A stretch of 64,000 nt of DNA, from contig LR990056.1 in the NCBI GenBank assembly GCA_905147135.1, forward strand, positions 8,814,001 through 8,878,000, read 5' to 3'. Origin of the DNA: Blastobasis lacticolella. Its lineage: Eukaryota > Arthropoda > Insecta > Lepidoptera > Blastobasidae. A program made the position numbers and the translations under genes. Positions 33,885 to 45,799 of this stretch are shown piece by piece. The stretch's first letter is position 1. The number at the start of each line of letters is the position of its first letter. The notes below the pieces were generated by a model. That model did not search any database, was not told the origin of the DNA, and saw only the letters and a list, made by a program, of their open reading frames with translations.

Positions 33885-36625
33885 CGTCTAGGGTAGCGTA
33901 CCTTATACTCAGAATTACCAAGCGGTATTCGTTGAAGGTCATATAGGTCTACGCATCGACTTCGACTCCGACGATGAAGTGGAGGCTATGTACATATTAC
34001 ACTGTTGTCATGGGGAATTTCAACGCGAAACTGTGCAAACGAAGCTGAGACGAATTGAGAGTGTGGCAATTTGGAGTTAGAAGTCGGAACGCCCGTAACC
34101 AGATGCTGGCCGACTTTATGGAGAAGGAGGAACAGACTCTTTCTGATGAACTCATTTTTCAGGAAGCCGGATCATCGCAGATGGACGTAGGTTAGTCCCG
34201 ATGGTGTCACAAAAAATGAGATTGACTTCATCCTATCTACGAAACGTGATCAATAGCGTTAAAATTGGCAGTGATCACCGCTTGGTAAGAGGCACATTGA
34301 ATATTAATCCCCAGCTGGAAAGATCGAGATTGATGAGGTCCACGCTCCGGCCCATTAAAATCCAAAACCCCGAGAGCTTTCAACTCGAATTACAAAATCG
34401 CTTCGAGTGCCTAGGAGAGTGCGTCGACGTGGACGACTATAATAACAGGTTCGTGGAAACTATCTATACGGTTGGGTCAAAGTTTTATAAAGCCTGCCTT
34501 ACAAACAGAACAAACAGAAGCTCCGACGATACCCTCGAACTCATCGAAGAAAGACGCGGAATGACTGCAATCCCCTGATGATGTCTCTCAATTTAGGCGA
34601 CTTAATCGACAGATCTCCAAGTCCCTGACTCGCGACATACGCCGCTTCAATACTACTAATATTGAGGCGGCGATCGAGCGGAACAAAGGCTCTAAAGTCT
34701 TTGCGAGAGATCTGTCGATTGGACAGAGCCAGTTGACGAGACTGAAAACGGATGACGGCAGAGTTGTTTCGACCAAGTCCGAGGTTTTGAGGGAAGTGGA
34801 GAGGTTCTATGGACAGTTATACACGATAACACAGGCACCTGTTACCAGTATGGCAAAATACCCCAGAGCCAAGTTGACCCGACACTATAACGAAGATATC
34901 CCGGACATCAGCCTGTACGAGATTAGTATAGCTCTCAAACAGCTTAAGAACAACAAGGCGCCGTGTGATAATGGAATTACGGCTAAGCTTCTGAAACCTG
35001 TGCCCTGTGCCTGTGAAGGGTCTTAAACCCTTCAGAAGCTGTTCAATTCCGTCATCCTCGAGGGAAAAACGCCGGAAGCATGGCACAGAAGCATGGTGAT
35101 ATTGTTCTTCAAGAAACGTGATAAGGCTCTCTTGAAGAACTTCAGACCAATATCGCTGTTGACCCATGTGGATAAGCTGTTTTCGAGAGTCATTACGAAT
35201 CGTCTCGCATGCAGGTTTGATGACTTCCAGCCACCCGAACAAGCCAGATTCCGAAAAGGTTTTAGTACCATAGACCACATACATACGTTGCGGCAGGTTA
35301 CACAGAAGACCGAAGAGTATAACCGGCCATTATAATAATAATAATAATCGTGGACAAATTCACACAGCGCCATCTAGCCCCAAAGTAAGCAAAGCTTGTG
35401 TTATGGGTGCTAGATAACTGATAAACTACTTATATACTTTTTTAAATACATACTTATTATACATAGAACTCCCAGACCCGTAACAGAAATTAAAATTCAT
35501 CTTTTCAATTTCTGCCCGGCCGGGAATCGAACCCGGGACCTCTTGCGCGGCAGACCGGCCACTTAACCACTGAACCACTCAGGTCGTTATGCTTGGCGTT
35601 TGTGGACTATAAGAAAGCCTTCGATTCGATCGAAACTTGGGCGGTGCTCCAGTCTCTCCAGCGGTGCCAAATTGACTATCGATATATCGAAGCACTGAAG
35701 TGTTTGTACGAAAACGTCACGATGTCAGTTCGTCTCCAGGATAAGACCACAGAACCTATTCAGCTGCAGTGAGGATACATTTAGGCTTCTGGACTGGGAC
35801 GGACTTGGCATCAATATTAACGGCGAGTACCTCACTCACCTCAGATTTACTGACGATATCTTAGTCATGGCTGAAACCCTGGAAGACTTGGGCAAAATGC
35901 TCGATGACCTCTGTAGTGCCTCTCAACAAGTAGGTCTTAAAATAAACATGGACAAGACGAAAATTATATCGAATGTCCGTGTTGTACCTACTCCAGTGAC
36001 AGTTGGAGGCACTCCACTTGAAGTTGTTGACGACTATACATACCTAGGACAAATAGTCCAGCTAGGTAGATCCAATTTCGAGAAAGAGGTCAATCGACGA
36101 ATCCAACTCGGTTGGGCAGCGTTCGGGAAGCTACGCCACATATTTTCGTCCCAACTACCACAGTGTCTCAAGACGAAGGTCTTTGAGTTGAATGTGTGTC
36201 GCCAGTGATGGCTTACGTAACTGAAACTGAAACGCTGCTCACTGTGGGCCTTATAAGAAAGCTCACTGTTACCCAAAGGGCAATGGAAAGAGCTATGCTC
36301 GGAGTTTCTTTGCGAGATCGAATCAGAAATGAGGAGATCCGCAAGCGAACCAAGACCACCGACATAGCTCCAAGTATTGCCAGACTGAAGTGGCAGTGGG
36401 CAGGGCACAGAACAGATGGCCGATGGGGCAGTAAAGTTCTCCAGTGGTGACCACGTACCGGGAGACGCAGCGTGGGTAGGCCTCCTACAAGGTGGACCGA
36501 CAACCTGATAAGGATCGCAGGTACTAGCTGGATGCGGAGAGCAGAGGACCGGTCTTTGTGGAGATCTCTGGGGGAGGCCTATACCCAGCAGTGGGCGTCT
36601 TCTGGCTAATATGATGATGATGATG
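33885..36625 (+). pseudogene. RTE-like LINE copy 2, frameshifted and split by a SINE
   Basis: Endonuclease remnants (33885-34400) with frameshifts, then QLTRLKTDDGRVVSTKSEV and FRPISLLTHVDKLFSRVI (to 35333), a SINE (35335-35587), LAFVDYKKAFDSIETW, then RT and C-terminal parts to the (ATGATG) tail near 36620. Compared with copy 1, about 45 bases around 35770 are missing, taking out the RGVRQGDVISP motif. Inactive. Confidence 0.8.
35335..35587 (-). mobile_element. Gly-like SINE inside RTE copy 2
   Basis: Minus copy with (AAT)n tail on the low side and head ACTTAACCACTGAACCACTC. TTAT stands on both sides, and the RTE frame resumes with LAFVDYKKAFD. Confidence 0.8.
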
Positions 36626-37200
36626 AATAGAAATTATGGTTTTTTTTTATATCTTTAAGTACCTTGTACGCAACGAAGAAATCCGACAGAAAACCAAAGG
36701 TACCGACATAACGAACGGAAATAGCAAACTGAACTTATATCTACCGAAGAACCAACAACAGACTGGCCGACTAACCGGCTACAAAAAGTGTAATAGTCGG
36801 TCAAGCCGATCATTGTTTTATGCGAAGTTCAGATGGCATCGTCAATCCCAAAGGAATCTTAAGTTTTTAATTTAAGATTTTGTATTTTATTGATATTTGC
36901 GGTGTATTAGTAATTTGTAAGTACTGTAACGCTGTAAATTTAGGGTAAATAAATAAATAAATAAATAAATAGGTACAAGCAAAAACCATTATTCCACCTA
37001 TTACAGTGCTGACAAACTTCGCCGCTTTTTCCACATTCATTAACTTTTAGTCTAGGGTTAGGGTATCTACTCTTAACCTGACCTAATCAAATGTCCTCGA
37101 TTAGATCATTCAATGTAAAGTCTAGGTCTAGATCTAGGTCTCCTTCCAACTATTACATTCAGTTCTGTTTTATATGCTGATATATGTAACATCATTAACG
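36626..37200. other. LINE scrap and simple repeat
   Basis: 36660-36735 reads RNEEIRQKTKGTDI, an RTE scrap. 36945-36970 is an (AAAT)n run. Nothing else recognised. Confidence 0.4.
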
Positions 37201-37265
37201 TACTCTAATGCCTGCCAAGCGCGGAGATGGTGGCAAAACACTCCTGTGGATTGTAGATGATGATC

Positions 37266-37432
37266 TATAAATCGAATACTACGCGGTGAGTAGAGTCGCG
37301 GGAACAGCTAATAGTTAGATGAATAAAAGTAGCTTAGTAATGTATTGCACCAAAACAAAACGAGATCACCACTTATATTTTTGTGATAAATTGCAGTAGA
37401 TCTGTGATGTGGGGTACCTTACATACCTAAAA
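37266..37432 (+). repeat. orphan third copy of the FABP A/B promoter region
   Basis: Matches the upstream block of genes A and B (GAATACTACG, then GTATTGCACCAAAAC, then ACTTATATTTTTGTG) but stops before the exon, where a SINE begins. It is more diverged than the A/B pair. Confidence 0.7.
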
Positions 37433-37442
37433 ATAATAAAAA

Positions 37443-37762
37443 TAATCATCTTGGCGTTTATGTCCCGGTTGTGCCAGTAGGGCCCGGGATCCGCCTTGAT
37501 CATGGTTTAGGATTTGGCAGATCAGGTAATTACAGTGGAGCGACTTCCATCTGACCTCCGTGACCCCGCTACCAGGAAAACCTGACCAAATTGGATCATG
37601 GTTACACATTCAGTCGCTTGAATGTGCAGGTTTCAACACGATTTTTTCCCTCACCGTAAGAATGTGGGTTAGTATTAAACCAATGTACATAACTCAGAAA
37701 AGAGTTATGTGTATATGGGGGCTTACGAATCGGATGCCGTGACCACACGACCACCGACGCTC
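37443..37762 (-). mobile_element. Thr-like SINE after the orphan FABP promoter
   Basis: CTTGGCGTTTATGTCCCGG to CGACCACCGACGCTC. It ends the homology of the orphan promoter. Confidence 0.75.
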
Positions 37763-38225
37763 TCACTTTACGTTACGTTTATACATTGATACGTGTAACA
37801 TCATTATTATCCTCCAACAATTTTATATCTTAGGCAGGCGGAAGAGTGTCAAAACCCTCCGGTGGACTATAGATGATGATAAACATGAGCATACAAATCG
37901 AATACTACGTGGCAAGTAGAGTCGCAGGAACAGCTTGTAGTTAGATTAACAAAAGCAGCTTCGTCACGTATTGCACCAAAACAAGAGATTATCACTTGTA
38001 TTTTTGTGATTAAGTGCAGTAGATCGGTAATATGGAGTACATTACATACTTATTTTTAAATAATATCAAAGATTATTTTGTGACCAAGCATATACTTATC
38101 AGCCTTATCCGCGATTCCTGATATTAAGCACTTAATAAGTACCTGAGATTGTACAATAATTTCATTCTACGCCCGCGGTTGCATATCACTTGAACCCCCA
38201 AGGCCTAACTGGATATTCTGACAAC

Positions 38226-41200
38226 ATGTCGTACTTTGGCAAGGAATTCAAACTGGAAAGCACCGACAACTTCGAAGGATTCCTCGATGCCCTAAGTAAG
38301 TTTGAAACATCCATCCTTTCTCATTTATTAATATTAGTAGTCTCTCATTTACATCTATGTTTAGACAAAGGCGCTTCCCGCCGTCTGTATCTAATACAGG
38401 GAAATCTTCTTGTAATAAATAAAATGGTTGGCACTATGAGAAGGCAAATAGGAAAAAATACCATGTTAATAAGTATTATACGTCTACCTAACATGAGCTC
38501 ACGTCAAAGTAAACCTGATATAGGACTGAATAGTCTCGCCCTTAGCGTATTTTAAGTTAGGCATAGGATTTAACCAGAATTAATTAACACGACAACTTCA
38601 AAGTATTCCTCGATGCCCTAAGTAAGTTTGAAACATCCATTGAGTCATCCATCATTTCGCATTTATTAATTAAAAAATTATGTATTATCAACTGGACGCC
38701 ACAACACAACATTTAAACAAAAAATTACATGCACGTTTCAACACATACCATTATACAAAATAAAATAAAATTATATAATTGTTACAACTAAGCAACTTGA
38801 ATATTAGAAGTCTCATTTACCGGCTGTATATGTAAGTATGTATGTACGCTTAGATCTTTTATTTACGCAACGGATTTTAATGCGGTTTTCAACAATAGCT
38901 AGAGTGATTCAAGAGGAAGGTTTATAGGGTAGAAAAACATGCGAATTGATTCGCGGCGGACCAGCTAGTAGTATTATAAATGGCAAAGCAACTCTCTCTC
39001 TCTCTATGTCTGTTACAATTTCACGGCCAAACCTGACCTTAGATAATTTAACACCTGAGGGATGGGGAAGGACATATCATAGTATACTTTTAGTCCCCTT
39101 CAATCACAAGCTGGAAGCTCTAGGTAGATACAATAGTCCACGTGGGTGAACTGTTGGTAGAAAGCTAATAAACTAAAATTAATAAAAATATAAATAAGTT
39201 AATATTCCATAGTGGTGCCATAAACCACGATTCTGAATAATTCGAGAAACACCTCTTTTGAAATTCATACACCTTCTTATATTCTCAGGTCTCTAAAGAG
39301 TATAATTACATTAAGTATAATGTCTCATAAATTATTTTAGAATGAGTTTTTACCTTGATAGAGATACCATCCAACTATGCAACCTGAATCATCAACTATT
39401 CTTAATTACCAACATAAAATACTTAAAATTAATCCACACATTAAAAATAATCAAGTAAGCTGGTAAGCAGAGTGATTCATTTCTCACTTACGAATCACGT
39501 TGGCGATTAGTTCAGCAAGATAAAATCTTATGAGTTGGCACTTTTACATAAGTAACTGAGCTTCTTCGCCTCATACCTGCTGTCATCATCATCTTCTACC
39601 ATGGTCCACTTTCCTGCTCTTTTCATATCTCGTACCTAATTCTAACAATACATATAATCATAAAATTTCAATCATAATATAATCTAAATATCTTTAACTA
39701 ACTAAAGGTGTCACTGAAGAAATGAAGAGGGCGTTGGCAACTTACAAATCGACAACGAAATTGGTGAAAAACGGTGACTCTTACACACTGTACTCCAGCC
39801 AGCCCGGAAACATTATTTCGGAAGTAACCTTTAAGAACGGAGAAGAATTCGATGAGAAACTTCGCTCTGATTTGACTGTAAGTACATTACTATAATAAGT
39901 AGGTAGTTTGAACCCAACGGTGGAACACGAAAACCTAATTTTTAAAACGCCCTTTGTAAATAGATAGCCACTGTAAATGGAGCGTCGGTGGCCGGGCGGT
40001 TGAGTATCCGGCTCGTAATAGAGGTACTGGGTTCAAATCCCGCTGCAGCCATGTACCAATGACTCTTTTCTGAGTTATGTACATTAGTTGAATACTAACC
40101 GATGCTCTTACGGTAAGGGAAAACATCGTGATGAAAGCTACAAATTCAGGCAACTGAATTCTAATCTGGTCAGGTTCGCCTGGTAGCAGGGTCACGTAGG
40201 TCAGATGGTAGTCGCTCCACTGTAATCACCTGATCGCCAAATCCTGGATCATGGATAAGGCGGACCCCGGGCCCTCGTGCTCGAGAGGACAACCGGGACA
40301 TTAACGCCAAGGTGATTATTTTTTTTACATTACTATACTTTAGCTTTTATCCTTTTGTTCGTTAGTGCAAAATCCTAATAAGCCGTGTCCCCGCGGGTGC
40401 TATAGGACGTCTCAACAGTAGAGATTAAATATTCTGGGATACGTATAGGTACCTAAGCATTAAACTACAATACTGATAAATTTCATAAATTATATTACAA
40501 TCATCTTGCCGTCAACGTCTCGGTTGTGCTATCGCGTCCGAGAGCCAGGGGTCCGCCTTGACCATTAGGCAGAATTTTGAAGATCGGGTAATTATGCCGT
40601 CTGACCATCATGACCCTGTTAACAAGGGAACCTGAAAGGATTGTATCATGGTTACCTAGACACGTGTTCCTGACAAGCATGCTTCATCCTCGGCCGCATC
40701 GTCACTTTTACTTTTAGGTGAGACGGCGGTCAAATGTCTGTTTAAATTAAAATACCTACACAGTCAGTCGCCTGAATGTGCAGGTTTCCTCACAATGTTT
40801 TCACTCATCGTAAGAGCTTAGCGTTCATCTAATCTAGATGGTTGTCGAATGTTGACGATTCGACATACTTTTTCAGACGATTGACGAATTGATGACGAAG
40901 TCATTACACATAACGGCTGCACATGGCGGCACTGGGAGGTCTTTATACCTCTGGCTTACGAGTTAAATCCGCTTGCCATTAGGTCACCGATGCTCCTTTC
41001 TAATAATTAGATCATCATTGTCATATCAACTGAAAGATGCCCACTGCTATAATGATGCGCCACCTCTCTCAGTGATCACCACAAAGGCAGATTCTGTGCC
41101 TTCCGCATCCAGCTGCTGGCTGTGATCTTTACCAGTACCTTTTTTTAATAATTACAATGGTCTGGTAATTTAAGGTTAGCCAGTTCCAGGTAGTATGTCA

Positions 41201-42331
41201 GTCTAGCGAATTTCGACTAGATGGATCCTGGACCATGGCCTTACCCTTTTCTACGGGGTTATTTCATGTTATATTCAGCACATGTTATTTCCTTTTCAAT
41301 TAGGTGGGTTTGTTTGTCACTGAATGTTATAAAAATACTATCTTGTTGATTCCAGTCGAAAACCAAGGTCACAGTAAACGGGGACACCTACACCATGGTT
41401 CAGAAGCACCCTGGTGGTTCTGAGATCACTTATAAGAGGGAGTTTTCCGACAACCAGCTGATTACAGTAAGTAATATTAGACCCTAATATTGGGGACCCA
41501 AAAACCAATTGAACAGTTTAGCGCACAAATTTTTATGTATTATTAGTGTGAACGCGGGTTTCTGACGCTCGCGATCGCGATCGCGTAGCATAAGATTTTT
41601 AAGACTCAATACAAAGTCTGTAAACAAAACGAATGGCGCGTTTTGTAGACTCTCCACACTGTAGACTCTAGTCTTGGACTGTACAATCTGTACAAGTGGA
41701 AAATTTAGGACAGGGGTGGCGAATCAATGACACGCGCAATATTAGCTCACGACATTCATTTATGTATCACTATGCCACTTTCAGTCTAACTCAATATGGA
41801 TATAAAAAATTATCAAAAAGATAGAGGTGCAATAAAATGAAATAGAAAGACTTTCAGATAATAATGACTCAAAACGCCAATCATAAAAAATCACCGTGGC
41901 GTTAGTTAGATTTGGGGGACAACGAGAATGATCGTTTATGTCACGGTTGTGCACTGGCGCGCGAGGGCCCGGGGTCCGATTTTAATCTTGATCCAGGATT
42001 TGGCAGTATTTCAGCACGATTATGTGCCTAAGTAGAAATTCGGATTGCTTCAAGTCCCTTTGGACTGAAGGTATTTAACACACTGTTTATTTCCACTTCT
42101 TTACCTACCTACTTACATGGAGGCTGTCCAACCGTCTTCCGGACTCCAAACTAGTAACATCAGTTGGTTGCATTTCTACTATTTACGAATATATGAAGTT
42201 ACATTTAAAATTCGGGTTGAATTATCAACGTATTCCAAACGTTGGTATTAATATAATATGTTGTTATTTTGTTTCAGACAATCACAAAGTCCGGCTGGAG
42301 TGGCGTTGCCCGCATAGTGTACAAAGCTTAG
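38226..42331 (+). CDS. fatty-acid-binding protein B, duplicate of A with altered ligand arginine, 4 exons
   Basis: Exons 38226-38295, 39708-39877, 41356-41466, 42278-42331; same phases and length (134 residues) as gene A and clearly its closest paralogue here. It starts MSYFGKEFKLESTDNFEGF. Exon 2 has TEEMKRALATYKSTTKL and exon 3 YKREFSDNQLIT. The end reads GVARIVYKA where gene A has GVARRVYKA: codon 42314-42316 is ATA (Ile) instead of AGA (Arg), removing the second arginine of the fatty-acid carboxylate triad. The acceptor of exon 2 reads AAAG against ACAG in A, a weaker signal. The reading frame is open throughout, so it may still make protein with changed binding, or it may be decaying. 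Intron 1 contains an orphan copy of part of exon 1 (38588-38640). Confidence 0.9.
38588..38640 (+). pseudogene. orphan duplicate of FABP exon 1 (3' half plus donor)
   Basis: Inside intron 1 of gene B, about 290 bases after exon 1, the sequence repeats the end of exon 1 (reads DNFKVFLDAL) together with the splice donor and the start of the intron. It lacks the start codon. Confidence 0.7.
38835..39180 (+). repeat. dispersed non-coding repeat D in FABP B intron 1
   Basis: CGCAACGGATTTTAATGCGG to GAAAGCTAATAAACT, parallel to gene A. Confidence 0.6.
39980..40318 (+). mobile_element. Thr-like SINE in FABP B intron 2
   Basis: GCGTCGGTGGCCGGGCGGTT at the head to ACATTAACGCCAAGG at the end. Confidence 0.75.
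40500..40995 (-). mobile_element. Thr-like SINE split by Jockey-like LINE tail (FABP B intron 2)
   Basis: SINE 40500-40665, LINE tail 40672-40745 (GCATGCTTCATCCTCGGCCG, GGTGAGACGGCGGTCAAATG), SINE head 40763-40995. TACCTA flanks the insertion on both sides. Shared with gene A up to the LINE tail. Confidence 0.65.
41018..41145 (-). mobile_element. RTE-like LINE 3' fragment in FABP B intron 2
   Basis: Reverse complement of the RTE tail (AAGATGCCCACTGCT, TTCCGCATCCAGCTGCT). Confidence 0.6.
41925..42010 (-). mobile_element. Thr-like SINE scrap in FABP B intron 3
   Basis: GTTTATGTCACGGTTGTGC to GATCCAGGATTTGGCAG. Confidence 0.55.
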
Positions 42332-42499
42332 ATATTTAAGTATGTTTTTAGTAACATTTTTATTGTAACAAAATTAAATTTTTATTCTTTCTCATCAAAT
42401 TGAGTTCTTTTTTTACACCTATGGTAGCCACTCGCTCGCCTGTTGTACCACATTCACTCTGGCTGTAGGTACAATCCCTCCCTTTCCTACTAACAGGTG

Positions 42500-43065
42500 T
42501 CTTTAAATATTTCCAACGCTTCTTACCCCTAAAAACCAAAATTTCCCTAGTCCAAACCCTACTTCTCGCCATCCTCGACTATGCCGACTCTTGTTATTTA
42601 GATGCCACCGAAGAATTGCTTAACAAGCTGGAACGTCTTCAAAACCTGTGCATACGTTTCGTTTTTGGGCTACGAAAGTATGATCATATTTCTAAATTTC
42701 GGTCGCAGCTTAAGTGGCTCCCAATACGTATGCGTAGGAATCTCCACATTCTCTCCACCCTTTACAATGTCCTTCACAATCCCTCCGCTCAATCCTACCT
42801 CCGCGAACGATTTCTTTTTTCCCGGTCTCAAGACAAGCCCAGCCGTTCCAGCATTAAGTCGCTGCTGGCTATTCCTCCCCACCAATCCGACTTTTTCTCC
42901 TACTCTTGCGCTGTACATGCTGCAAGATTGTGGAATTCTCTGCCTCATAAAGTACGTGATAGTTCCTCTATCACGATGTTTAAGAAGCGCGTTAAGGAGC
43001 ATTATCTCTCTATCTATCTAATATTGTGTATATATGTATGTATCTATATGTCGTATAGGGTCATG
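42500..43065 (+). mobile_element. CR1/Jockey-type reverse transcriptase C-terminal fragment
   Basis: The frame reads YFQRFLPLKTKISLVQTLL, AILDYADSCYLDA, LQNLCIRFVFGLRKYDHIS and WNSLPHKVRDSS, typical of the post-RT domain. It begins right where the FABP duplication ends. 5'-truncated, no catalytic motif present. Confidence 0.75.
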
Positions 43066-43624
43066 ATCCTAGTCATCATTTTGACTGAGAAACGCAACGT
43101 CAATCGAAGCGCCACCTTGCGGATAGCTGGAAATACTGTGAAGACGTCATATTCGGCGCGCGGGCGCAACGAACACTTCCCATTCGACCATCGACGAGTC
43201 AAGACGTGTAACTAGCCGCTCATCCATTGAAGAAAGAAGAAGTCTTTATTAATTGCCTCGCATCATATAGCCGTACTCCATAAAGGAGAGTGTGAGTACA
43301 GAAGGGACTACCAAATTAGAATTTGTACAAGGGCGCACGTGAATAGATTCCCCGGCGCACCTTGCGTTTCGGCCTCGCGGGATGGCCATGGGTGGTGGCG
43401 GGTCTTCCAGTGACCCACGGGTTCGGTAGTCCCACATTATTATCTGTTACTTAAAATTATCCTATGCTTTCATCGTTTGCTGTTTTTATTGTAATTATGC
43501 TTTATTACCTCAATACACTGTTAAACTGTTCTTGTAATTCTTATTTCAATAACACTATCCCGAAAATACCTTCTGATGGATCTCTCCCCTGCTAGAGTCT
43601 GCCCTAGTCTACGACATATATATG
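43066..43624. other. unassigned stretch before the LTR element
   Basis: Contains a GC-rich piece (43320-43435) but no recognised gene or repeat. Confidence 0.35.
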
Positions 43625-43628
43625 TATA

Positions 43629-44079
43629 TGACGGATGCGGTCAATAGTACGGACTCATGTGGTCAATAGTACGGACGAAGAAAACGGAAGTGGGAGTGCG
43701 CCCTTTGGTGGGGCGTGCTGACAGAGTCTCGACGGCACGACTCGGGCCGAGTGGCGGCCATTCTTGGCGCGACTGCCGCCGAGGAGTGACGCGTCTTGAA
43801 ACTGTCTCCACATTTCGTTTATAGAAAGTGTTATTTACGTTTGAAAATAAAGTAATTTTAAAATCACTTTTGAAATAAGAAAGTTAATCACCTCAACTGA
43901 CTACATTGTGATACTACTCTGATTTCAAGTGAAATTATAAGTGATGTGCAAAAATGAATTGGAATAAATACAGTGGAGTAAATGTGAACCTTTTCTTTAA
44001 TTTGTCTGGACGATCTAATACTGATATCACCACCCTGATGACAATGATCCTGATACACCCTTTCCTTCACGCGACGACA
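43629..44079. repeat. left LTR of the non-coding element
   Basis: Starts TGACGGATGCGG and ends CGCGACGACA. It contains two nearby copies of GGTCAATAGTACGGAC and GAAAATAAAGTAATTT, whose AATAAA could serve in 3' processing. No differences from the right copy seen. Confidence 0.8.
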
Positions 44080-44340
44080 TCAGAAGCGGTGATGACGAAC
44101 GCAACGCCCAAGAAATGGTATGATGAGAAGCGACAAAGAAAATGCAGATAACGCTTTGTGTAAGCGTAATAATAAAAGGAAAGTGATTACTCGATCCAGT
44201 TGAATTGCCTACATTAAAATATAGAATGATTAAACACGTTCAAAGCGCAGCAAAGAGTCCAAACACCCCGAGATATAAGACAAAGACTTCGTCAGACAGA
44301 TTGGGGGATTTATAAAGTAAACAACAAATCATCTGTACCA

Positions 44341-44402
44341 ATTGGTTATGGTCAAGGCAGACCTCGGGCCTTCGAGAGTACCATTGGGATATTGACACCA
44401 TT
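44341..44402 (+). repeat. SINE fragment (Thr-like family) inside the LTR element
   Basis: Reads like the 3' end of the Thr-like SINE (GGTCAAGGCAGACCTCGGGC, then ACCATTGGGA), with several changes. It shows that the interior of the LTR element contains genomic repeats. Confidence 0.5.
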
Positions 44403-45419
44403 ATTAAAAATCGAGTAAAACTTACTATGGACGGCACTTTGGTATGTATTCTTTGTTTTTGCGAAACTTAATTTAGATTACTCATGTAAAATATTCCCCT
44501 CTTTTAACAAAAAGAAATAGTGTTAGTTCAATCATTTGCGTAGTTCTAAATTAGCCAGCTAAAGTTTATTCAATGAAGTTAAAGTAAATGCTTAGATTTA
44601 GATTCATTTAGCAGTGTGGTTTGACTCCACAATTAAATTAATTGCTTAAATTTCTGCAGATAAATAAAACGATTATTATTTTTTTATTTTTTAAGTTTTA
44701 CTAATACAATTATTTTCTTCTATTGCATAACAATGGTGTACAACGGTTCGCTTCACCTACGAGAACAACATTGCAATGCAACGCTGGACTGGTAGCCTCA
44801 ACGTGATTGTTTCAACATGGGACGATGGTAGACAATCTGCGAGTGTTGCGTACATGACTGAGAAATGATGTGATATTGACAGTTCCTCTTTATCTGGTGA
44901 GTCCTATACATAATTATTATTTGGTAAAAACCTGTGCTGAAAAGAGGCTCCCTAGCAGATTTTAAGAGTTATTTACTTTGATAATTCAGAAAAGTATTCT
45001 GACAGAAACACTATTAATGCCCTTAGTAGAGAGAAGGGCAGGTTAATTTGTATCTTTAGTGAAACTACAAATAGAAAAAATGTAAACAAAACAAAAAGAA
45101 CGTCATTTATGGTCAGTGTTACAAATTGTTGGTAAAGATGTCAAAAACTACTGCCAAGTTTAATAAATATTAGCTTTTGCGGGTACCTATGTCAAATAAA
45201 GAATTATGTTAAATCCCTCTAAATGTTACAGTACACTGTGTTAAAATTAAAAAAGTGACATTTAATCTAAGATTATTTTACCATCTTGAAACACGCTATG
45301 ATTTAACGTATTACCAACATTACGTCAGTTATCGGAAAACAAGAATAAGAAATACTTGAAAGCATAGTCCTATTATTTTTATAAATTGAGTACGTAAGCA
45401 TCGTTATGGTGGTACTGCT

Positions 45420-45760
45420 GCTGATTGACTTCTTCTTCTTGATCGTTACCTCACTGCTGAGGATCGTGACATCTTCGGAGGTTGTCTCCATCGGTCGCCT
45501 GATGTAATGCGACGTTGCCGGATGTATCGTTCGGATATTTGGTCCGCTCATCCCATCGGACTTCGGCCTCTGGGTCTCTTGCCTTCGACTTTTCCCGTCA
45601 CCATAAATCGTTCCAGATTGCTGATTAAGTAAATATTTGATAATAACAGTGTGGCAGGGATGCCGTAGCAGTGAGTTTGTGGAACAATTAGCTGGTGTAC
45701 TTTAGGATGTTGTATCTTAGAGATAGGATAGGCTTCGAATGTGCAAAATTTCAATATTGA
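45420..45760 (-). mobile_element. LINE C-terminal fragment inside the LTR element
   Basis: On the minus strand the frame reads VEGKRPRGRSPM and then, in another frame, RSSAV and a GAAGAAGAA-rich tail, typical of the C-terminus of RTE-like LINE proteins. Broken by frameshifts. Confidence 0.45.
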
Positions 45761-45799
45761 CCCAGTAAAGATCTCCGCGATTTCTATGCGAGCGGGAGG

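Larger units (their letters stand above)
37886..42498 (+). repeat. FABP duplication block, copy B
   Basis: Partner of the block at 24977-30216. The 300 bases before the ATG are nearly identical between copies. Homology ends at AACAGGTGT, where a LINE fragment begins. Confidence 0.8.

Noticed and set aside
42602..43021. 139-residue frame MPPKNCLTSW as a gene
   Set aside because: Out-of-frame shadow of the RT fragment read in the neighbouring frame.
43888..44151. Small frames in both strands of the left LTR
   Set aside because: The minus frame is repeated exactly in the right LTR and neither shows a domain; LTR sequence is not expected to code.
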